Below are positions 24,801 to 32,380 of a DNA stretch of 33,703 nt, piece after piece. The notes beneath the pieces are model-generated. The model ran no database searches, was not told where the DNA came from, and saw nothing but the letters and a program-made list of their open reading frames with translations. The position numbers were made by a program, and so were the translations under genes. Where the stretch lies: assembly GCA_964563585.1 (NCBI GenBank), contig CAZLXG010000022.1, forward strand, positions 1-33,703, written 5' to 3'. Numbering within the stretch: the stretch's first letter is position 1; each line of letters opens with the position of its first letter. Source of the stretch: CAZLXG01 sp964563585. Lineage in GTDB: Bacteria > Bacteroidota > Bacteroidia > Flavobacteriales > Flavobacteriaceae.

Positions 24801-26255
24801 TCCAATAAAATTTAATTTTAAATTTTTATCATTAGCCACTAAATTACCATCAAAAATTCGGTCTTGCACATTCCCCGCAATTATTACATTATTATAGTTA
24901 TAATCGTTGTAAACAATTTCGAAAACATCTCCTTTCACCTCTGTATTAAGGGTTTTAGCAACAAAACCATTCCCGTTTACATTTAAATTTAACGATGTTA
25001 CACCAACTTTAGGATTGTTAATTAGAGTGCCTAAATCAAACGCTTCTAAAACAATATTTCCTTTATATGAAGCATTATCAATATCATTTACTTTATTTAT
25101 TTCTAAAATAGCATCAACAAAACCTAAATCTGTATCAATTTCAATATCTGCGTTAATAGTTGATGATGTTACTTGAGATTGTCCAACAATAGTGAATTTA
25201 CCAAGTCTATCAAAAGGTGATGGTATTCCAGCACCTAACACATTAGGCAACAATGCTTTTAAATCTTTATAAGTTGAAGATAAGTTTCTGAAATTTGCAT
25301 TCATTTGAAAATTATCGGCTTCTTTATTAAATAAATTTTTAAAGTTAATATCGCCATAAATTCTAGTATTCCTACTTGTATTTAATCTTAAATTAGTGGT
25401 TTGTAAATCATTTAACGTACCCGACAATTCTGCACTAAACTTAGCATATTGATTAGCTCCAAATTCATTATAAAACGTATTAAGCTCGTCTAACAAAACA
25501 CTAGAATCTTTGAAATTTGCCTTAACTAAAACCTTTTCTGCAAAATATTGCAAATCTTTTCGTTCGTAAGAAAATTTTAAATCACCCTTTAAAACCGATT
25601 TTGACGTCTTAATTTCTAGATTAGCAAACTCCATATTTGTGCGCGTATAAGAGAAATCTGTCATTAGATTTTTTAGCTCTAATCCTCTGCTATCTTTAAG
25701 TGTCAATGTGTTAATTCTAGCACTAACATCACTTCCGTTAATTAAAAAATTAGTGGCATTAATGTTTAGATTTTTAAACTCTAAAACTTTAGTAGTTTCT
25801 CTATTTTCATCAAGTAGTCTAAAAATTCCGTTATAAATTGAAACATCACTAGACGACATTAAAAATTTGTTTTTTCCTTTTTTTCTTGGGTTATCACTAT
25901 CAAACTTAGCAACAAAAACATCTAGATTAGTACCTCTTTCATTTTTGTAAGTTTTAATATTGAAAATTAAATCTATAATATCAATATCTCCAAACTCCAA
26001 ATCACCATTATAAAGATTCCTGAAATTTATAATCGACGTATTTAGTTCTGCTATATTAATTAAGGTGTCTTGTTTATAATCTTCAATGTAAATATTTTTA
26101 AGCTCAACATCGCCATTAAATTGCAACCCAACTTTATCAATATTTATATTGGTTCCATAATCGTTATTAATTCGTTTTGTGATATAGTTTCCAAGGCTAG
26201 TTTGTACCACAGGAATAGAGAACACCAACACCAAAATGATGAATAGCAGTAGCAA
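21852..26255 (-). CDS. tamB: TamB-domain (DUF490) translocation/assembly module protein
   Basis: A giant 1467-aa protein made of repetitive beta-strands, anchored by one N-terminal membrane helix (LLLFIILVLVFSIP). The C-terminal ~350 residues carry the TamB domain, including GGTIAWDGDPLKAQLNMLATY, LSLTGDLEHPDPSFDFEFP and VEINFLLNEEGTLTAKVFNR. TamB and its AsmA-like relatives form a hydrophobic groove that carries phospholipid to the outer membrane and assists barrel assembly with a TamA-type partner, which is not seen here. The N-terminus is uncertain. The first possible start is a TTG at 26255, but the frame stays open to a TAG at 26331-26333 and encodes a basic stretch (KKVLKIVSKIVAI) typical of the cytosolic end, without any ATG or GTG. 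Divergent from tsaD. Confidence 0.92.
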   Translation of the reverse strand: MLLLFIILVLVFSIPVVQTSLGNYITKRINNDYGTNINIDKVGLQFNGDVELKNIYIEDYKQDTLINIAELNTSIINFRNLYNGDLEFGDIDIIDLIFNIKTYKNERGTNLDVFVAKFDSDNPRKKGKNKFLMSSSDVSIYNGIFRLLDENRETTKVLEFKNLNINATNFLINGSDVSARINTLTLKDSRGLELKNLMTDFSYTRTNMEFANLEIKTSKSVLKGDLKFSYERKDLQYFAEKVLVKANFKDSSVLLDELNTFYNEFGANQYAKFSAELSGTLNDLQTTNLRLNTSRNTRIYGDINFKNLFNKEADNFQMNANFRNLSSTYKDLKALLPNVLGAGIPSPFDRLGKFTIVGQSQVTSSTINADIEIDTDLGFVDAILEINKVNDIDNASYKGNIVLEAFDLGTLINNPKVGVTSLNLNVNGNGFVAKTLNTEVKGDVFEIVYNDYNYNNVIIAGNVQDRIFDGNLVANDKNLKLNFIGLIDFSEAVNKYDFNANVAYANLKALNFVKKDSVSVFKSRVKMNMNASNIDDAYGQVKFTNTSYKNQNNDYYFKEFAVSSRFDDDMRFIEINSPDIIEGSLKGHFRFNDLGKLFENSLGHIYTNYIPHEVETNQDIDFNFKIYNKIVEVFYPEIEIGKNTYVRGRVESDEKEFRLTFKSPQIKLLDYFASNIELQVDNNNPLFNTYVEIDSVNTKHYNVSKFSLINVTVNDTLFMRSEFIGGKQNNDNFNLSFYHTINEENESVIGFKKSDVTIKGNKWFINEDKNRFNKISFNKDLNTFNIDKFKINHNREEISLSGFIKDSTEKDLKLNFKNVDLAKITPHVDRLLLAGNVNGKLDILQENGSYLPNSTIVIDNFKVNNFPLGSFNATITGNETLTNYNVNATIKNDISKSFSAIGNINVVGEKSRIDVNLEFDKFNLKPLNPLLAGVLSNIRGEVDGKANIIGSLNHPDINGDLILNNSGFGVPYLNVDYKFSNNASVTLKNQSFVFNKIQLIDTKFNSVGQLNGSLSHVNLSKWSLDLNVDTNRLLVLNTKETEDALYYGTGFIGGTASVKGPTEELVINVVGETKAGTVFKIPLSDTESFGDNSYIHFVTKEEKEARKQGLDYAFNAIKGLELDFDLDLTEDAEVEIIIDKNSGHSLKGRGRGGILVRINTNGKFNMWGDFAVFEGVYNFAFGGVIQKEFIVQPGGTIAWDGDPLKAQLNMLATYKTQANPSPLLDNPINRSIPVELNISLTGDLEHPDPSFDFEFPNVSSTIKSELQYRLESDDDKQNQALYLISTGSFSRGLNELNFAGTIAERLNGIVNSLFSNGDGKFDFGVNIEMGDNRPDYQTDDRFGLSLKTQITNGVYINGKVAVPIGGASETVIAGDVEINFLLNEEGTLTAKVFNRENSIRNFGEEIGYTQGVGISYSVDFDTFKELLHNFLRKSKKQKETPEEESGKENENALPDFITHKTSSKKEK

Positions 26256-26331
26256 AATGGCTACTATTTTTGATACTATTTTTAGTACTTTTTTGATAGA
26301 TGTTAAAGTTAAGATTTTATTAAGAATAAAC

Positions 26332-26339
26332 TACATTTG
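26332..26339 (+). promoter_or_regulatory. Candidate -7 box of the tsaD promoter
   Basis: TACATTTG matches TAnnTTTG, 78 nt upstream of the tsaD ATG. No convincing -33 TTG is visible at the usual spacing, so the call is tentative. Confidence 0.35.
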
Positions 26340-26353
26340 TACTTACGAATAAA

Positions 26354-26373
26354 TAAACGTTTCTAGACGTTTA
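26354..26373. promoter_or_regulatory. Perfect 7-6-7 palindrome between tamB and tsaD
   Basis: TAAACGT-TTCTAG-ACGTTTA is a perfect inverted repeat just downstream of the candidate tsaD -7 box, where a bound repressor could block tsaD transcription. No regulator is identified. Confidence 0.4.
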
Positions 26374-26417
26374 ATCATTTATCAAAATTAAACAATTATT
26401 GTGCCTAAATTATATTA

Positions 26418-27440
26418 ATGGCTTCACAAAATATTTATATTCTTGGAATTGAGTCGTCGTGCGATGATACTGCGGCTTCTGTAATACACAACGGCAAAGT
26501 TTTAAGCAATGTTGTTGCTAGTCAAAAAATACACGAAGAATTTGGTGGTGTTGTACCCGAATTAGCGTCAAGAGCGCACCAACAAAACATTGTTCCAGTG
26601 GTGCATCAAGCATTAAAAAAAGCAAATATTACTAAGAAACAATTAAGTGCAATTGCGTTTACACGTGGTCCAGGTTTAATGGGTTCGCTTTTGGTTGGTA
26701 CATCATTTGCAAAATCGTTGGCGTACGGATTAAATATTCCGTTAATTGATGTTAACCACATGCAAGCGCATATTTTAGCACATTTTATAGATGAAGAAGG
26801 ATTTGAAAAACCATCTTTTCCGTTTTTAGCAATGACTATTTCTGGCGGACATACACAAATTGTGAAAGTTGATAATTATTTTGAAATGGAAGTTATTGGT
26901 GAATCTATTGATGATGCTGTTGGTGAAGCTTACGATAAAAGCGGAAAGATTTTAGGACTTGGTTATCCTGCGGGACCAGAAATTGACAAACGTGCACAAT
27001 TAGGAAACCCAAAAGCATTTCAATTTACAAAGCCAAAAGTTGGTGGTTTAAACTTTAGCTTTTCAGGTTTAAAAACTGCAATTTTATATTTTATTCAACG
27101 TGAAGTAAAAGCGAATCCAAACTTTATAGAAGAAAACCTAAACGATATTTGTGCTTCCATTCAATATACAATTATTGGCATTTTGATTGATAAATTGAAA
27201 CTTGCAACCAAACAAACCAATATTAAACATATAGCCATAGGCGGTGGCGTTTCAGCAAATTCTGGTATTAGAAAAGCGTTAAAAGATGGTGAACAAAAAT
27301 TTGGTTGGACAACCTATGTTCCTAAATTTGAATTCACTACCGATAATGCTGCAATGATAGCAATTGTTGGTTATTTAAAGTTTCTTGAGGATGATTTTGC
27401 CGAACAAGATATTATGGCTTCTGCTCGATTGAAGATTTAA
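26418..27440 (+). CDS. tsaD: tRNA N6-adenosine threonylcarbamoyltransferase TsaD
   Basis: A 340-aa essential tRNA-modification enzyme that, with TsaB and TsaE, transfers the threonylcarbamoyl group to A37 of ANN-decoding tRNAs. It carries the ASKHA nucleotide fold start LGIESSCDDTAASV (9-22), the metal ligands H114 and H118 in VNHMQAH, MTISGGHTQIV, YDKSGKILGLGYPAGPEIDK and the late metal ligand in FTTDNAAMIAIVG. Length and order are standard. It is divergent from tamB, an arrangement I recall from other Flavobacteriaceae. It is followed 1 nt later by a broken membrane gene. Confidence 0.97.
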   Translation: MASQNIYILGIESSCDDTAASVIHNGKVLSNVVASQKIHEEFGGVVPELASRAHQQNIVPVVHQALKKANITKKQLSAIAFTRGPGLMGSLLVGTSFAKSLAYGLNIPLIDVNHMQAHILAHFIDEEGFEKPSFPFLAMTISGGHTQIVKVDNYFEMEVIGESIDDAVGEAYDKSGKILGLGYPAGPEIDKRAQLGNPKAFQFTKPKVGGLNFSFSGLKTAILYFIQREVKANPNFIEENLNDICASIQYTIIGILIDKLKLATKQTNIKHIAIGGGVSANSGIRKALKDGEQKFGWTTYVPKFEFTTDNAAMIAIVGYLKFLEDDFAEQDIMASARLKI

Positions 27441-27441
27441 A

Positions 27442-27938
27442 ATGAAATTAAACAAACCTTATATTTATTTTTCCATAACAGCTTTAATAATTTTCATTAA
27501 TAGGTTTATTTTACTCAAAAATTGACAAAGACATTCTTATAAACATTTATAACACTTATTCTGTTATATCATATTATCATTTAGCTATATTTTCAGTATC
27601 TATATTTGCTTTCACAGAAATCACTCATTGGGTTTTTAATAGAATAAATATTTCTCTTAACAAGTCATTTAGTAGTATTCATATCATAATTAATATTGGA
27701 TGTTTTCTAATTTTGATTTTTAGGATTACTATATTTTAGTATAACTAAACCTAATCCGGATTTTCCTTTATTTGATAATAATTCAAATAAAAATCTGTTA
27801 ATATCTATTACTTTTTTAGTAGTTATTTTAGCTCAAATTATTTTTATCTTCGTTGTATGCAATTGTTTTATAATCCAGACATTACAGAAAGCTCCAATCA
27901 GTTTACATTTCCTAAAGAAGAAAGCAAACATATTGTAA
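27442..27938 (+). pseudogene. Frameshifted small membrane protein gene
   Basis: This fills the 416-nt gap between tsaD and rsmE and runs into rsmE. The ATG at 27442 opens MKLNKPYIYFSITALIIF, then a TGA at 27523 stops it. Dropping one A near 27500 continues it in the next frame (IGLFYSKIDKDILINIYNTY, then HLAIFSVSIFAFTEITHWVF) to a TAG near 27737. Dropping one A near 27722 continues it again (GLLYFSITKPNPDFPLFD, then LLISITFLVVILAQIIFIF). The joined protein has four hydrophobic helices and resembles small Flavobacteriaceae proteins related to cytochrome oxidase subunit I. The last open frame ends at 27936-27938, but the original end was probably near the rsmE ATG. Two sequencing errors are the alternative. 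Confidence 0.65.
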
Positions 27939-28561
27939 AAGTGTTGCGTAAAAATGTTAGCGACACATTATATATTACTAATGGCAAAGGCTGGCTGTTT
28001 ACAGCCGAAATAACAATACCAAACATCAATAAATGTACTGTAACTGTAATTTCAAAAGAATTGCAACAACAACGAAATTACAAACTACATTTAGCGGTTG
28101 CTCCAACAAAAATAAACGACCGCTACGAATGGTTTTTAGAAAAAGCTACCGAAATTGGTATTGATAACATCACACCTATTATTTGTGACCACAGCGAACG
28201 AAAGCATATTAAAACAGAACGTTTTGAACGCATTTTACAATCGGCAATGAAACAATCTTTAAACTGTTATTTACCAAAACTAAACGAAGCTATTTCATTT
28301 AAAGAGTTTATAAACCAAGATTTTAAAGTCGATTTGTTTATTGCACATTGCGAAAAAACTGATAGAAAATCGTTAAAGTCACAACTTCAACCTAAAAAAG
28401 ATATTACTATTTTAATTGGACCAGAAGGCGATTTTTCTGTTAAAGAAATAGAAATCGCACTTCAAAATAATTTTATTCCTGTAACTTTGGGAGAAACTCG
28501 TTTACGAACAGAAACTGCTGCTATTGTAGCCTGCCATTCTGTTGCATTTACTAATGAATAA
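27857..28561 (+). CDS. rsmE: 16S rRNA (uracil-1498-N3)-methyltransferase RsmE
   Basis: A 234-aa SPOUT-class methyltransferase that modifies U1498 of 16S rRNA using SAM. It shows an N-terminal PUA-like domain (SNQFTFPKEESKHIVKVLRKN) and the SPOUT knot motifs ILIGPEGDFSVKEIEIA and TLGETRLRTETAAIVA near the C-terminus, with the EKATEIGIDNITPI signature in the middle. Length is normal. It starts at the ATG at 27857, overlapping the decayed tail of the upstream pseudogene, and ends 1 nt before the DUF4159 gene, suggesting coexpression. Confidence 0.95.
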   Translation: MQLFYNPDITESSNQFTFPKEESKHIVKVLRKNVSDTLYITNGKGWLFTAEITIPNINKCTVTVISKELQQQRNYKLHLAVAPTKINDRYEWFLEKATEIGIDNITPIICDHSERKHIKTERFERILQSAMKQSLNCYLPKLNEAISFKEFINQDFKVDLFIAHCEKTDRKSLKSQLQPKKDITILIGPEGDFSVKEIEIALQNNFIPVTLGETRLRTETAAIVACHSVAFTNE

Positions 28562-28562
28562 T

Positions 28563-29207
28563 ATGAAAAAGTTCATTTTACTTTTTGCTTTTTACTTTTC
28601 GCTTTTTACTATAAATGCGCAAGATTTAGCTATTTTAAAGTACAAAGGCGGCGGCGATTGGTATGGTAATCCAACAGCATTACCAAATTTAATTGCTTTT
28701 TGTAATGACAATATAAACACCAAAATAAATCCAAAACCTCAAACCGTAGAAGTTGGTAGCACCGATATTTTTCAATTCCCGATGTTACACATGACAGGTC
28801 ATGGCAATGTGTTTTTTAGTGAAACCGATGCCGAAAACCTGCATAATTATTTAATTTCTGGTGGCTTTTTACATATTGACGATAATTACGGTATGCAACC
28901 TTATATTAGTAAAGAACTCAAAAAAGTGTTTCCAAATCAAGATTTGGTTGAGCTTCCAATAAATCACGAAATTTTCAATATTGCATATAAATTCCCAAAA
29001 GGCTTACCAAAAATACACGAGCATGATGGCAAACGTCCGCAAGCATTTGGTTTATTTTATGAAGACAGACTCGTTTTACTTTTTACTTACGAAAGTGATT
29101 TAGGCGATGGTTGGGAAGATACAGAAATACATAACGACCCTGCCGATGTTAGAGAAAAAGCACTAAAAATGGGTACGAATATTGTTAAATATGCTTTTGA
29201 GAATTAA
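28563..29207 (+). CDS. DUF4159 exported protein
   Basis: A 214-aa protein starting at the ATG at 28563. The frame also opens at 28542 inside rsmE, but MKKFILLFAFYFSLFTINAQ is a clean signal peptide and the later start leaves just 1 nt after the rsmE stop. The mature protein has the DUF4159 pattern of a glutamine-amidotransferase-like fold: YKGGGDWYGNPTALPNLI, FPMLHMTGHGNV, LISGGFLHIDDNYG and a His in INHEIFNIAY. Related domains occur in Bacteroidota and planctomycete membrane proteins linked to MoxR/BatA systems, but this one stands alone. The catalytic role is unknown. Confidence 0.88.
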   Translation: MKKFILLFAFYFSLFTINAQDLAILKYKGGGDWYGNPTALPNLIAFCNDNINTKINPKPQTVEVGSTDIFQFPMLHMTGHGNVFFSETDAENLHNYLISGGFLHIDDNYGMQPYISKELKKVFPNQDLVELPINHEIFNIAYKFPKGLPKIHEHDGKRPQAFGLFYEDRLVLLFTYESDLGDGWEDTEIHNDPADVREKALKMGTNIVKYAFEN

Positions 29208-29210
29208 CAA

Positions 29211-29289
29211 GCCACAAATACACGAATATTTATGAAAAGCCTAATAATTGCTTTTAAAACAATAAATAAAATGTTTGTGAATTCGTGGC
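29211..29289. repeat. Inverted repeat of the 'GCCACnAAT...ATTCGTGGC' type
   Basis: GCCACAAATACACGAAT (29211-29227) and TTTGTGAATTCGTGGC (29274-29289) are imperfect inverted copies (13 of 16 matches), separated by about 46 nt. I recall very similar sequence between genes in many Flavobacteriaceae. It sits between the DUF4159 gene and the TrmH-like gene and may form a terminator-like hairpin. Confidence 0.5.
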
Positions 29290-29311
29290 AAAATTAAATA
29301 AATAACACCTT

Positions 29312-29812
29312 TTGCAGCTAAACCACTACAATACCAATTTCAAAAAATACACATTTCCAATTATTCTAGTTTGCGATAATGTAACCAATGCTCCAAATAT
29401 TGGTAGTCTATTTAGGGTTTCTGATGCTTTTGGAATTGAAAAATTAATCCTTTGTGGTGATAATATTTCAATCGGGCGAAAAATAACAAAAACATCTAGA
29501 GCTACTGAAAAAGTGGTGAATTTTAAAATCTGTGACTCAGCTTCAAAAGTTATTCAATATTTAAAAAACAACAATTATCAAATCATTTCATTAGAAATAA
29601 CCGAAACCAGCAAACCAATTCACACACATCAATTTTCAAAAGAAAAACCAATAGTATTAGTTATTGGAGACGAAAATTTTGGCGTTTCAGAAGCTATTTT
29701 AAAACTATCGGACGTTATTATTCACATAGATATGTTCGGTCAAAACAGTAGCATGAATGTGGTACAAGCCACAAATATTGCTTTATATGAAATGACGAAA
29801 CAACTTTTGTAA
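29312..29812 (+). CDS. TrmH/SpoU-family RNA 2'-O-methyltransferase
   Basis: A 166-aa SPOUT-class RNA methyltransferase without the extra N-terminal substrate-binding domain. The three SpoU motifs are clear: CDNVTNAPNIGSLFRVSDAFG (from about 22), VLVIGDENFGVSEAIL, and SSMNVVQATNIALYEM near the end. The target is probably a tRNA or rRNA 2'-hydroxyl, but the site cannot be told from the sequence. There is no ATG upstream of the conserved part; the TTG at 29312 (LQLNHYNTNFKKY) fits the length of relatives and I take it as the start. It is flanked by intergenic repeats on both sides. Confidence 0.88.
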   Translation: MQLNHYNTNFKKYTFPIILVCDNVTNAPNIGSLFRVSDAFGIEKLILCGDNISIGRKITKTSRATEKVVNFKICDSASKVIQYLKNNNYQIISLEITETSKPIHTHQFSKEKPIVLVIGDENFGVSEAILKLSDVIIHIDMFGQNSSMNVVQATNIALYEMTKQLL

Positions 29813-29814
29813 TA

Positions 29815-29953
29815 TCATTGCGAAGAGGAACGACGTGACAACCTGTTAATCTTACAACAATAACAACACACGTCATTTCGACTAAAAGAAGAAATCACAT
29901 AATTAATTAATAAGATAATGAGATGTCTCAATCGTGCTTCATATCGACATGAC
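29815..29953. repeat. Composite intergenic repeat region (two repeat types)
   Basis: The first part (29815-29849) reads CATTGCGAAGAGGAACGACG, like the widespread 'CATTGCGAGGAACGAAGCAATCTG' family. The second (29872-29953) is an imperfect inverted repeat: GTCATTTCGAC at one end against ATCGACATGAC at the other, with an inner pair AAGAAATCACAT/ATGAGATGTCTC. It resembles the 'GTCATTTCGA...GAAATC' repeats known to me from Bacteroidota. The 212-nt gap holds nothing else I can recognise. Confidence 0.5.
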
Positions 29954-30024
29954 AAAAAAACTACAACTTAAAAGATTAGTTAAATCGTTTCTATTTCGTA
30001 ATAACAAATTATTATATTTACTAC

Positions 30025-31113
30025 ATGAATTCTAACACCATATCCAACGGTATATTAAAATCCATAGCTATAATTCTTGGTATCTCTTTAGTTTTATTCT
30101 TTTTATATAAAATACAATCGGTTATCGTTTACATCGCTATTGCCGCGGTTATTTCGCTAATTGGCAGACCAATAGTTTTATTTTTAGAACGTCGTTTAAA
30201 ATTTAACAATATTCTAGCTGTAATTGTAACCATGGTTTTTTTAATTGGGTTATTTATAGGTTTGGTAAGTTTATTTATTCCTTTAGTAGCAGAACAAGGG
30301 CACAATTTAGCGCTTTTAAATATTGAAGAATTACAAGGAAATATCGAACATTTATACCGTGAAATTATCAGCTATTTTGATTTGAATCAAATTGATATTG
30401 AGCAATCTATAAAAAACTCAAACCTATTATCTAAAATAGATTATTCGTTAATTCCAAACTTCTTAAATTCACTTTTAAGTGGTTTTGGAAGCTTTAGTAT
30501 AGGATTGTTTTCGGTGTTATTTATTTCGTTTTTCTTTTTAAAAGACAGTCGTTTATTTGAAAGTGGTATTATGACTTTCATTCCAGACAATAAAGAATCA
30601 CATTGGAAAAACTCATCAACTAAAATAAAAGATTTACTCTCAAGATATTTTGTTGGATTGATTTTTCAAATACTAATCCTATTTATTATTTACACCATTG
30701 GGTTACTTATTGTTGGTGTAGAAAATGCTGTCGTTATAGCGTTTTTATGTGCGCTATTAAACCTAATTCCATATGTTGGTCCTTTAGTTGGTGCATTTTT
30801 AATGCTAACACTTACAATGACAAGCAACCTTGGTGAAAGTTTTAGCAATGTTATTTTACCTAAAACTTTTTGGGTATTTATTGTGTTTATGATTGGTCAA
30901 TTGGTTGATAATTTTGGAAGTCAACCTATAATTTTTTCAAAAAGCGTAAAATCACATCCATTAGAAATTTTCTTAATTATTCTTATTACAGGTATTTTAT
31001 TTGGCGTTATTGGTTTAATAATTGCGGTTCCTGCTTACACAGCAATTAAAGTTATTTTAAAGGAGTTTTTATCTGAAAATAAAATTGTAAAAAAACTCAC
31101 TAAAGGTTTATAA
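30025..31113 (+). CDS. AI-2E family transporter (TqsA/PerM-like permease)
   Basis: A 362-aa inner-membrane protein with about seven or eight hydrophobic helices. The first is GILKSIAIILGISLVLFFLY, and the family's conserved central part LLNLIPYVGPLVGAFLML lies near residue 250. The helical soluble stretch around 95-150 and the late VDNFGSQPIIFSKSVKSHP are also typical. Members export small molecules such as autoinducer-2, or act as Na/H antiporters; the substrate here is unknown. There is no luxS in the window, so quorum sensing should not be assumed. The THUMP-like methyltransferase gene starts 3 nt after it. Confidence 0.9.
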   Translation: MNSNTISNGILKSIAIILGISLVLFFLYKIQSVIVYIAIAAVISLIGRPIVLFLERRLKFNNILAVIVTMVFLIGLFIGLVSLFIPLVAEQGHNLALLNIEELQGNIEHLYREIISYFDLNQIDIEQSIKNSNLLSKIDYSLIPNFLNSLLSGFGSFSIGLFSVLFISFFFLKDSRLFESGIMTFIPDNKESHWKNSSTKIKDLLSRYFVGLIFQILILFIIYTIGLLIVGVENAVVIAFLCALLNLIPYVGPLVGAFLMLTLTMTSNLGESFSNVILPKTFWVFIVFMIGQLVDNFGSQPIIFSKSVKSHPLEIFLIILITGILFGVIGLIIAVPAYTAIKVILKEFLSENKIVKKLTKGL

Positions 31114-31116
31114 TTT

Positions 31117-32298
31117 TTGAATAATCATATTTTAAATACTGAAATTCAAGAGTTTATAAATGATAATTTAAATTCTGATATTACGTCTCTTATATTAAAA
31201 GGAACATCTTTCACTTCCGTAGAAACAAAAGAAATTATTGAGCAAATTGAAGCTAAAAAGCGATGTAAAACAAAGCTCTCAACATGGTTTAATACTGAAA
31301 ATATTTACTATCCAAACAAGTTAAATATTGAACAAACATCTTCAGAAATTACTGCAAATTATAAATCGAATTTAATTGAAGGCAATTCAATAATTGATTT
31401 AACTGGTGGTTTTGGTGTTGATTGTTTTTACTTTTCAAAACAATTTAAATCTGTTGAACATTGCGAAATAAATAAAAACCTTTCCGAAATTGTTTCACAT
31501 AATTATAAGCAACTAAAAGTTGATAATATAAACACTCATAAAATTGATGGTATTGATTATTTAATAAACACTAACAAACAATTTGATTGGATTTATGTTG
31601 ACCCATCAAGACGGCATGATAGCAAAGGCAAAGTGTTCTTTTTAAACGATTGCTTGCCAAATATTCCTGCACATATAAATACGCTTTTTAATCATTCTAA
31701 AAACATAATGATTAAAACCTCTCCGCTACTCGATTTATCAGCTGGTATTGATGAGTTAAAACATGTAAAAACAATTCATGTTATAGCTATTAATAATGAA
31801 GTTAAAGAATTACTGTGGATTTTAGAAAATGATTTTAATGGTAATATTCAAATTAAATCAGTTAACATAAAAAAAGAAACAAATGAGGTTTTCAATTTTT
31901 CAATGAATGATGAAAAACATTTAGATTCAGAATACTCAAAACCACTCACCTATTTATACGAACCAAATAGTGCTATTTTAAAAGCAGGCGCATTTCATTC
32001 AATTTCAAATCAATTAAACGTTTTTAAACTACATAAACATTCCCATTTATACACAAGTGAGGTTTTAATTAATTTTCCAGGGAGGCATTTTAAAATTGAA
32101 AAAACAATACCTTATAATAAAAAAAATCTAAAAAAAGAAGCTATAAATAAAGCAAATATTACCACCAGGAACTTTCTAGAAACCGTACAACAAATTCGAA
32201 AAAAATTTAGGATTAAAGAAGGAGGGGTTCTGTATTTATTTTTTACTACAGATATCTATAACAACAAAATTATAATAGTTAGTACAAAAGTAGATTAA
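31117..32298 (+). CDS. Class I SAM-dependent methyltransferase with THUMP-like domain
   Basis: A 393-aa cytosolic protein starting at a TTG 3 nt after the permease stop; no ATG is available before the conserved region. The SAM-binding motif I is IIDLTGGFGVDCFYFS (92-107), an acidic residue follows in HCEINK, and the catalytic-loop equivalent is VDPSRRHDSKGKVF (161-174), a variant of the DPPY/NPPY type. The C-terminal ~130 residues (from YLYEPNSAILKAGAF, with NFPGRHFKIEKTIPY) fit a THUMP-like RNA-binding domain. This matches a Bacteroidota family of unassigned RNA methyltransferases. The target is unknown. Confidence 0.87.
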   Translation: MNNHILNTEIQEFINDNLNSDITSLILKGTSFTSVETKEIIEQIEAKKRCKTKLSTWFNTENIYYPNKLNIEQTSSEITANYKSNLIEGNSIIDLTGGFGVDCFYFSKQFKSVEHCEINKNLSEIVSHNYKQLKVDNINTHKIDGIDYLINTNKQFDWIYVDPSRRHDSKGKVFFLNDCLPNIPAHINTLFNHSKNIMIKTSPLLDLSAGIDELKHVKTIHVIAINNEVKELLWILENDFNGNIQIKSVNIKKETNEVFNFSMNDEKHLDSEYSKPLTYLYEPNSAILKAGAFHSISNQLNVFKLHKHSHLYTSEVLINFPGRHFKIEKTIPYNKKNLKKEAINKANITTRNFLETVQQIRKKFRIKEGGVLYLFFTTDIYNNKIIIVSTKVD

Positions 32299-32303
32299 AC
32301 AAA

Positions 32304-32331
32304 AAAGCCTCAACATAAATGTTGAAGCTTT
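32304..32331. terminator. Bidirectional intrinsic terminator between convergent genes
   Basis: AAAGC-C-TCAACAT, loop AA, ATGTTGA-A-GCTTT forms a long stem with one C-A mismatch. On the minus strand it is followed by TTTTTTGTTT, ideal for the T9SS protein gene ending at 32381; on the plus strand a shorter T run serves the methyltransferase gene. Confidence 0.75.
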
Positions 32332-32380
32332 AAGTGAGCCATAAACAACAGCTTCGTCTAATAGCACTAGATTTTCATTA

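Noticed and set aside
30025..31113. A quorum-sensing role for the AI-2E family permease
   Set aside because: There is no luxS or lsr-type gene nearby, and the family has several substrates; the name alone is not evidence.
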